Shown: positions 56,310 through 64,000 of the stretch, one piece after another
Position numbering within the stretch: the stretch's first letter is position 1
Layout: each line of letters begins with the position of its first letter
DNA from: Blastobasis lacticolella
Taxonomy: Eukaryota; Arthropoda; Insecta; Lepidoptera; Blastobasidae
Assembly: GCA_905147135.1 (NCBI GenBank)
Contig: LR990043.1
Location: forward strand, 21,267,584 to 21,331,583
Length of the DNA stretch: 64,000 nt
Direction of reading: 5' to 3'
Notes under the pieces: model-generated
What the model saw: the letters and a program-made list of their open reading frames with translations, nothing else
Databases searched by the model: none
Told to the model about the DNA's origin: nothing
Program-made: the position numbers and the translations under genes

Positions 56310-56776
56310 AATCATCATCATCACAGCCCAATGCAGGACTTAGGGCATCTCCCATAAAAGAGTAGGTTTCTTTTTTTCTTTTTTATACCACCAAGATGGC
56401 AAACAAGCTTACGGCCTGCCTGATGGTAAGCAGTCACCGCAGCCTATGGACTTTTGCAATGCCAGAGGCATCACCCACGCGTTGCCGACCCCGTAAGAAC
56501 ATTTTAACCCCTTTCTTGAAGAACTCCATGTTGTACTCTCCAGGATAAACCTCTCCAGGTAGTTCATTCCACAACCTTAGTGTGCGTGAGAGAAAGTTCC
56601 TTTTGGAGGTTATTGCCATAATCTCCATGCTTGCCAGGCGGGTTATAGATCGCAGTGTTGTAAATATAAAAATGGAAAACTTTTATATTTATTTTCCTTC
56701 GAAAACATTAGTCACCTTCTACGATACCCACGAGTGTAAGGGGTTGGTGCTATTCTACTCTGCCGGACACCACACG
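56310..56776 (+). repeat. Family B repeat interrupted by a LINE tail
   Basis: Left part CATCATCACAGCCCA to AGTAGGTT, right part AGGTTATTGCCATAATCTCC to ACTCTGCCGGACACCACACG. The interruption is 56369-56606. Confidence 0.75.
56369..56606 (-). mobile_element. 5'-truncated LINE with ORF C-terminus
   Basis: Flanked by AGGTT on both sides (56364-56368, 56607-56611). On the minus strand the frame FLSRTLRLWNELPGEVYPGE and RGRQRVGDASGIAKVHRLR is the C-terminus of a Jockey/CR1-like ORF2, followed by the 3' tail and an A-rich end at 56369-56385. Confidence 0.8.
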
Positions 56777-56889
56777 TATTATACAATCTTCCGGAAGAAA
56801 TACTCTAAATTATAGTGGAAACCGCATCAAAATTCGTTGTGTGGGTTAGGTGCGGAGGCGGAAAGCGTCTTTATTTTATCATCATCATC

Positions 56890-57140
56890 CGATTAGTGAC
56901 AAATCCCGGTTGCGCTCCCGCGCAGCACGCGAGTGCCCAGGGTCCCATTCCTACTCCTCTTGGTCCACTTCGCTCGGTCTTCAGCATCTTTGGTGGTGAG
57001 TTTATTGGCAAGTATGTTATTCTTAACGACGTCTAGCCATCGTGTCTTGGACCGACATCTCCTTCCCGTGCCTGGCAGGGGTGGCGTTGCCAGACATTTG
57101 TACTCTACGTAATTTGTCGTTCTGCACAAGACGTAGTCAT
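56890..57140 (-). pseudogene. RTE-like LINE ORF, C-terminal fragment
   Basis: The minus strand gives LPGTGRRCRSKTRWLDVVKN and TKDAEDRAKWTKRSRNG, a typical RTE C-terminus. 5'-truncated. Confidence 0.65.
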
Positions 57141-57939
57141 ACTATCAAAGGTGACAGGCACTCTTGCATCTTATCTGCGATATCACGGACGTAAAGGCCA
57201 GCGAGAATGTGGGCATTTCGGACGCTATCTTTGCGGGAAACTCCACCAATTCACCTAAGTATAAAAGTGCTTATGATGGTCTACTTCAGTTTCATCGGCT
57301 TTTTACGGTCACAACCCCGACCCCTAACTACGGAATTGCAATTACGGTACATGTCCCTGGTTCCTGTATCACAGTTACGACTTGGACCACAACGCCCACT
57401 ACATACTAGATCATCTCACGAGGGACACAGTGAAAGGACCTCTGCATGTCCAGAAACAGGAAATGTAGGGGCGTGTTCTTTGATCTGTATCTCTGCATTT
57501 AGCGATTTTACTTTTAGTGTTATCGTGGTGTCTCTATTATAATGTATTTTTTATGTAAACCTTCCGGAAGAAATTCTCTGAATTATAGTAATTTAGGAGT
57601 TGTTATCGGATATACAGACAGTCAAACAGACACAGAAAGTGATTTTAAATAATTTTAGCAGTCCCTTGCACTCTACTCGGATTTCTGTAGACATTCAGTT
57701 ATCCTTTTTTTCCAAGATAAAAAGTCTGCTGGGTTCCTCGGGACTAATGTACCTTCCTATTAGTGACAATATTTTCCAAATCAGTTCAGTACTTTTGAAG
57801 ATTACTCCTAACGAACAAACACACACACTTACTAGTATCGTCAAAGTCTATTCCGGATATTTCTATTAAAAAATACGTTGTTTAGTTCAAGTTCAAGTTA
57901 AGTTCCTTTAATACATCATTGTATAATCATAAAATAAAG
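57141..57939. other. No gene recognised
   Basis: Open frames at 57164-57542 overlap in two frames and lack similarity. No splice-flanked exon is supported. Confidence 0.35.
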
Positions 57940-58100
57940 TTCCACGCCGCATCTGTCTGTCTGTCTGTTTGCGATTAACTCAAAAACGACTGAATGGATT
58001 TTTATGCGATTGTCACCAATAAACAGAGTGATTTACAAAGAAGGTTTAGGTGTATAATTTGATGCGGTTACTACCCATGCGAAGCCAGGACGAGTCGCTA
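57940..58100 (+). mobile_element. Helitron 3' end
   Basis: TCTGTCTGTCTGTTTGCGAT and AACGACTGAATGGATTTTTA, then ACCCATGCGAAGCCAGGACG and GTCGCTAG, as in the 3' part of lepidopteran Helitrons. The 5' end was not found. Confidence 0.6.
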
Positions 58101-59290
58101 GTAAAAAACAATCGTGACATGTAAAAGTCTCCGCAAATGTTAAGTTATTGTTATGGCGGTACTGAGCCTCAGTTTTATGTTCTATCGGCTGCGCTCTCTA
58201 TTTATATTTTATACTTAAACAGATTTATAGCGGGCCGCGAGCCAAGGAAGGCCGAGAGCGGCCCGTTGTTTGACACCTCTGTCTGCGAAGGCGTAGCAAT
58301 GTATTTTCAACCTTCGCGAGCGCGAATAAGAGTCAAATTTGAATGCTTGTCTGTTTGTCTACGGATTGACATCATATAGGTATAATGTGGACATGCTCTC
58401 GGTCTAAGTCGGTGCATGATTTTGTTGTCCCCATTCATGGGGACGCAGCCAATGGGGACAATTCTGACTTTTGATTTGACTCCTGAGTCGATTCAGCAAT
58501 GTCATTGAAACTGTTTGTGAAATCTATTAGAAAAACAGAACGTCACTTTAAAATGTATACGTGGTAATAGGTTTACTTTTAGCGCTTTAATTATAACGAA
58601 TCCATTGAAATTTTTGTTCAAATTGTTCGAATTATTAATCTCTTTAGTGGGGTGGGGTTATTTATTGGAAAATATATATTCATCATACCCTAAGCAAAAT
58701 TTTTAAAAATGTTTGGTTTTCAAAATGGAAGGCAAATTAACCGATAACAAATATAATGTGGATGGACCCACATGGAAACCCAATTACAATTTTTTTATTC
58801 CGCTATACCCTATCGCATTATAATAAGTAGGTATTGTACCCAACATGTATCGCACACAGGCCTGTCTCCGTCTACAATGCGACTGTATTATGTAAAGCGC
58901 AAGAAAGAGGCACAAAGCGCCGCCCGACCAGAGGGAAATAAAAATGTCCTATCAATGCCTCCCTATAAAAGAGTTGCGGGGTTGACGCACGAGGCAATGA
59001 GTCCGGGGATTTGTCTTCGGATAGGGTACGCGACAGACCAAAAGATGCGACAGAAAAATGTTTAATGAGTAAGGAGAATTATGGATTTGCATTGCATATT
59101 AGAAATACCTAAGGAGATAAAAAAGTAGCGCCTGTCAGAACTGGTGAAACATCATGTAAATACTAGCTGGCCCACGCGACTTGTTCTATCCATACCCCTA
59201 CCCTAAACCTACCCCACCTATAAACTACCTCTGGGTCTAGATTAGGAAATCGGCAATCACTACATGGATGGTCGTCGTATAGAAAACGAT
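58101..59290. other. No gene recognised
   Basis: No exon, RNA or named repeat was supported. Confidence 0.35.
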
Positions 59291-59293
59291 GCA

Positions 59294-59421
59294 TCGACGG
59301 GTCACTGTAGCGACAGTTCACCATATCGACGGTATGCCGCATCGACAGATCGCTCTATCGACGGAACGCTGCATCATCAGGACGCCATATCGATGGAACG
59401 CTGCGTCGACAGGACGCTATA
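59294..59421. repeat. 16-bp minisatellite, eight units
   Basis: Exactly eight 16-mers in register, approximate consensus TCGACRGNACGCTNTA, with no indels. A weaker unit may precede at 59274. Most units carry the self-complementary TCGA. Confidence 0.85.
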
Positions 59422-59851
59422 TACTTAACCCTACTGAGTCAGTCGGTTAAGTTTTTTTACTATACAAACTAGCATCCATCTTGTTCCCAATTATTTCATT
59501 GACATTGTAAAATTTAATGTAATTTAATTATCAGACATTAGAATTTATATTGTTACATAAATTTTTGTATAAGTACTTATATATGTACTGTAACTCTTGA
59601 CGATCCCTAACTTAAAACACACTTTTGACATATCGAATGTGATCATAATGAAATTGTATTTACTTTTGGGATATAAATGAAATCTAATCTAAATCTATTA
59701 TTTAACGCCGTGGTTCTCATGGAATCTCATTTCTTTTATATTAAATTCAACTTCATTATTTATAAAGTCCCAGCATCACACCAATATCATACCTACAGTC
59801 AGGTTCCAGCATCGTATCACACCGATGTTATTATATAATACGTACATACAG

Positions 59852-59974
59852 GATCCCCAGCGGGAGGCCTTAGTCAACCTCCATCGCCAACGGTATTCGA
59901 AGGAATACCTAACGTGTGACGAGCTCGTTGCGACACTGACGTTCGACAGCCCCAGCATTCAGTTCCCGAATTTT
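59852..59974 (+). CDS. Unassigned exon-like block
   Basis: 41 open codons, phase 0 to 0, bounded by ACATACAG and GTGAGC, GC-rich within AT-rich surroundings. The peptide begins DPQREALVNLHRQRYSKEYL and ends TFDSPSIQFPNF. I do not recognise it. Its phase does not fit directly onto the Piezo exon ending at 54068 (phase 2), and it does not resemble the Piezo pore region. It may belong to a neighbouring gene. Confidence 0.45.
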
Positions 59975-60949
59975 GTGAGCGTTGCTAAACTTTCATTATC
60001 GGTCTAATATGTACACTACCACGTGCCGCTTTCTAGCGCAAACCACATACATACGCCTGTATCCCACAGGTAGGGTAGACTGAGACTATAGACCGCCACA
60101 AAAAAAACCAAAATCCCGAGACCAGTCCCGAGACTTTACTCCCGTCCACTCCTCCGAGACATTCTATTATCCGAGGGGCGGGATATCATCTCATTCCTTT
60201 CTTCGCCCCCGTTTCATTCCTATTTTTGTTTGTTCGTTGCTCACATGCACTGAATGTTATTATGTGGAGGCGCCTTCGATATTGGAGCGAGCGGGATGAC
60301 TTCGGCGACTTTGAATGCTTAAAAGTGATTCTTTTGGGGGGTTGACTTTGATGATTTTGAATGCTTCGGCTTTGCAGTTGTTGTAGTTCTTGTTTGAAAG
60401 TGTGGAACTTGGTATGTAATTGGAACAAGGGTTTTGCATTCGAATCCGCACAGGGAACGAGATTAGAGTATCTTTTATCTTTTTTTTCTTTTGTTTATGT
60501 CTCTGTATGATTATATTTTTAATTTAATTTTAAGAATTTTGTGCTGTGTGTTTGAGTGTAATAAATTGTGTGTTTTACTTTACTTTACTCTACTTTAAAA
60601 TTATAGACGAAAAGAAAAAAAAGAAAAATACCGGCCAAGTGTGACTGGAACTCACATACGAAGGGTATGGTTGTGATTTACTATGTCATTTTAAGATCAT
60701 GGACTTCTTATAGACTTTCCCGTAATCCAATCATTCTTGAATATACTCCGATACATATTCATATAGAGATTCATAATTGATACAATAACATAAAGTCCAA
60801 CAAGATTTCTCGAATTTATCAGTAGCGTGTTTTAATATTATAGTCTCGGCTTTCTCTTCACTGACCCATTTAGATTGTTCATCTTGTTTATTCGGGTAGG
60901 GAAAATACACTTGTTAGTTATACACCCTTATCATCATCATCATCATCAC
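59975..60949. other. No gene recognised
   Basis: No supported exon. A short (ATC)n microsatellite lies at 60931-60949. Confidence 0.35.
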
Positions 60950-61330
60950 ATCAGCCAAAAGACGCCCACTGCTGGGCATAGGTCTCCCCCAGAGATCTCC
61001 ACAAAGGCCGGTCCTGTGCCGGTCGGTGACCTTGGTTCGCTTCGTTCTCCTCATTTCCGATTCGATCGCGCAACGATACTCCGAGCATAGCTCTTTCCCA
61101 ATGGAGTTCCATCACTGTTACCCAAAGGGCGTTCCCTTTGGGTAACAGCAAGCTTTCTTATAAGGCTCATAGTGAGCGGCCACGTTTCTGTTCCGTATGT
61201 CATCACTGGCAACACACATTGGTCAAAGACCTTCGTCTTGAGATACTGCGGTAATTGGGACGATAATATATGGCGTAGCTTCCCGAACGCTGTCCAACCG
61301 AGTTGGATTCGTCAATCCAATTCGTGTTTC
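60950..61330 (-). repeat. RTE-like LINE 3' region
   Basis: On the plus strand it begins GCCAAAAGACGCCCACTGCT and GGCATAGGTCTCCCCCAGAG, the reverse of the common RTE tail, followed by decayed coding sequence. A 16-bp GTTACCCAAAGGGCGTTC...GGGTAAC inverted pair is at 61118-61147. Confidence 0.55.
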
Positions 61331-61500
61331 CTTTAGACTATGACATGGGATCGTTCAAGAGGTATATTAGAGGTCTCTTCAGAGGCGGGCAACGCATTGG
61401 TGACTCCCCTGGTGTTGCTGATGTCCATAGCCGGCGGTGACCACTTTCCATCAGGTGGCCCGCTTGCCTGTTTGTCTGCCGTATAACATAAAAAAAATAA
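61331..61500 (+). repeat. LINE 3' tail
   Basis: GGTGTTGCTGATGTCCATAG to CACTTTCCATCAGGTGGCCC and ATAACATAAAAAAA, the same family as the insertion at 52606. Confidence 0.65.
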
Positions 61501-62156
61501 AAAAATTGACCTCTTTCTTGAATTTGGACCTACCTTGGTATACAATTATAAAAGCTCTTAATTATATGGTAACGAAGATCTTCTATGTATCGTAGAATAG
61601 ATTCTTCAATCCTTTGTAGCATAAAATTAAATAAACGAAAAACACAACATATAAAGTTAAATGAAGTTTCACAAGCACGTCCGTAGTGGTGCTACGTGCG
61701 TAGCCGCCGGCCTCCAATATCGTAGCGTGTAAGCCTACGGGCGTAGACTATTGTCTTTATCGAGTTTGTTGAAAGGAACGTAAGTATCGTAGTGTTCTGT
61801 AAAAGGCGTTTTGTTGGAAGTAATTGTAGGGATAAGATAGACGAAATAGCCTAGACGCGCACTTTTTATGCCATATTGCAGGCCAGCGGGCCACTTAAAA
61901 CACTTTTTTTTCTTTTTTTTTATTAAAGTTAAAGGGCCTTTGCTTTGCAGGGCGACACTGACGGCTGCTAATAAAAAAAAGTTTAGTAAAAAATATAGGT
62001 TTGTTGCACTTATTTCTAAGACACAAAAAGTACAAAACATACAAGACAATTATAAAAAGAAAAAAGAAAAATGTATTTAACCAAAAATAAGCCAATTGTC
62101 ATTAGCCGTGCCATGGAGAAGAGCAATGGACCGCATTCAGTATAATGCCACGGCTG
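61501..62156. other. No gene recognised
   Basis: AT-rich sequence with poly(T)/poly(A) runs near 61905-61980. No feature supported. Confidence 0.35.
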
Positions 62157-62494
62157 AGACGCTGTCCAAATTGGCAGCGGTCGTGCGACAATGGTCGTAC
62201 GACGGACGTCGGTCGACCAATAGGAGACTTCAAAACTGCTCGTCGTACGACCATGGTCGCACATCATCAATCATCAACACAGCCCATAACAGTCCACTGC
62301 AGGACTTAGAGCCTCTCCCACGAAATGGGAGGTTATTGCCATAATCTCCACGCTTGGCATGCGGGTTGGAGATCGAACAATGAAAAATATTAGTCGCCTT
62401 GTACGACACCCACGAGTGTTAAGGGGTTGGTGCTATTCTACTCTGCCGGACACCGGCCATAATTGCACGATCGTTGTCAATTAGGGCAACGCCT
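62157..62494. mobile_element. MITE (same family as 2385-2513) containing a family B repeat
   Basis: The ends AGACGCTGTCCAAATTGGCA and the inverse TTGTCAATTAGGGCAACGCC match the MITE at 2385. The core CGTACGAC palindromes are present. The middle is occupied by a family B copy at 62268-62460. Confidence 0.65.
62268..62460 (+). repeat. Family B repeat nested in a MITE
   Basis: Runs from CATCAACACAGCCCATAACA to ACTCTGCCGGACACCGGCC. The segment with the internal GAAAATGCTGCTGCCC is shortened. Confidence 0.75.
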
Positions 62495-64000
62495 GACACA
62501 GTGGCGCTAGTTTTCAGTGCGCCCCAATTTTATTAGGTTAACCAACCAGAGTTAGAATAGTTCATATACAGTGGGATACAGTGGGAATGCTTTTTTTTTC
62601 TTTTTGCTTGGACAAATTCACACAGCATCGTCTAGCCCCAAAGTAAGCAAAGCTTTGTGTTACGGGTGTTAGATAACTGATAAACTATTTTTTTATTTGT
62701 TTTATTTTGTTTGTTGTTGTACTGTTGTTATCACCGCTGCATATAGTTTTGTTTATTGTACCACTGCATGTATGTGGGAAATAACATTATTTTATTTATT
62801 TATATATTTAATAGTTTATTGCACACAAAAATGGTAACAAAGATATGGCAAATATATACATGACACAAAAGGCATTTTAATCTTCATTTTTATAATAGTC
62901 GGTAGTGTTCTTAAATTAAAAATCACACATGCGGGTACACCGCAGTATATAAGAAAGCAGCCATCGCTCTCGACAGGTCAGACGTTGTCCGACTGCGGAC
63001 ACGGCACCACCAGTGCTCTGAGCTGTCTTCCTCTGGTAATCTTGCTTAATCGTATAATTCGTATTATTTCTATGTTCTATTTGCTTTCTTTAGATATAAC
63101 AATTTTAATGATTGTGAATTTGTCTGTATTTTGCTAATTCTAAGTAAATTGCTTAATTTTTGAAATTATTATTATTATTAATTTTATTGAATTTTTGATT
63201 TTTGAATTTTTTTTTTTTTGTATGTTATTTGCAATAATATACATGAATTTATTCTTCATATTTCTTTAATTTCTATACACTTACTCCCACATGTAGACAT
63301 TAACAACAGCAGAAGTATCGCTAATGCGTTACCCACCTCTATAACACGTTGCTCTGGCAGCGTATGGACAAAAGCAACTCCACTGACAAGTCCACAGTCT
63401 CCAAATCTCCAGTCACCACAACATGGAGCACTGGAAACACAGGACACTCTACTAAGCCAGACTAGCCGATATGCATTGTTTACCGTTGACATCAAAGGTT
63501 CACACGAGCACACAAGAGTTCAGAAACTAGAATCCACGCTTCAAGCGAAGTTGGCCATGTCTTCCGCTGGGAACCCTTAGGCTAATTGTACAGTCTCAAG
63601 AGCCGATTGGCATCCCTTGATGGTATATATAGGATATTACTTACAAAAATTGCATAAAATATTATGAGCCGACAACTAGAGCAAGTTACTGATTCAATTT
63701 ATGTAAAAAGGTAGTCCAACAAAACCCTGTTTGCTATTTAAAACAGAAAGCAACAAAAATTTTAAAAGTTTTTAAATTGCCTTTTGAAGACCTTTATTTT
63801 GATACCCCACTCGATTGGATGGTTGGCCATTTTGAATATTTAAACTGTTCTGTTCCCAGTGTCACTCGCGCGACTAATACGAATCTTACATAACCGCACA
63901 TAATAAAATCCATTTACAATTTCGATAAATTTAAATAAAGAAATATACATACATACATATATACACACATACACTCGAAAAACGTAACCCTCCAAGTGTC
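62495..64000. other. No gene recognised
   Basis: A fragment of the repeat seen at 25041 and 28440 (CACACAGCATCGTCTAGCCC) lies at 62612-62680. Overlapping frames at 63218-63580 on both strands show no known protein. The window ends in AT-rich sequence with (CATA)n. Confidence 0.35.

Noticed and set aside
63218..63580. 120-codon frame as a gene
   Set aside because: No similarity recognised, and an 85-codon frame overlaps on the other strand; no exon signals of note.

Overview
The window looks like a nuclear genomic segment of a moth or butterfly (Lepidoptera). It is AT-rich, has short exons in repeat-filled introns, and carries many lepidopteran-style interspersed repeats: tRNA-headed SINEs, RTE- and Jockey/CR1-like LINE tails, Helitron ends and MITEs. 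The species cannot be fixed from sequence alone. No prokaryotic gene, CRISPR array or intact virus was seen.

The main host gene is a plus-strand Piezo-family mechanosensitive channel gene. I place 16 exons (24605-54068) plus a candidate 17th (54507-54624). All splice phases agree and there is no stop or frameshift over 836 codons. They cover the later blade repeats, the beam, the clasp and the four-helix unit before the latch. The first blades and the pore (last blade unit, anchor, outer helix, cap, inner helix, C-terminal domain) are not found in the window. The candidate last exon ends in a stop with AATAAA 31 nt later, so either the gene continues past 64000 or there is a short isoform without a pore.

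Upstream on the minus strand is an intronless SoxB-type HMG-box gene (16088-16762) with a TATA/initiator arrangement and an AATAAA. A near-complete 5S rRNA copy with a T-run terminator lies on the minus strand at 20790-20907. An unassigned exon-like block is at 59852-59974.

The most striking structure is a pair of near full-length DIRS-type (tyrosine-recombinase) retrotransposons, about 5.1 kb each, in opposite orientation in the two consecutive Piezo introns on either side of the exon at 34020-34255. DIRS-A (35056-40135, plus) has split inverted terminal repeats, an internal complementary region holding the circle junction, a spliced-looking gag, RT-RNase H-methyltransferase and an intact tyrosine recombinase. 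DIRS-B (about 28528-33618, minus) has the same layout but is decayed. Both keep a gag intron donor at the same place and phase. DIRS-A interrupts a recognisable repeat without a target duplication, as expected for recombinase-mediated insertion.

The rest is layered repeats. Several nested insertions can be read base by base with target duplications: a MITE in a family B repeat (1395-1787), a LINE tail in a Helitron (44144-44312), a LINE tail in a local repeat (52606-52690) and a LINE tail in family B (56369-56606). In this report 'family B' is a dispersed repeat of about 240 bp, 'family A SINE' is the tRNA-headed SINE of about 280-330 bp, and 'family C' is a LINE-tail-like repeat.
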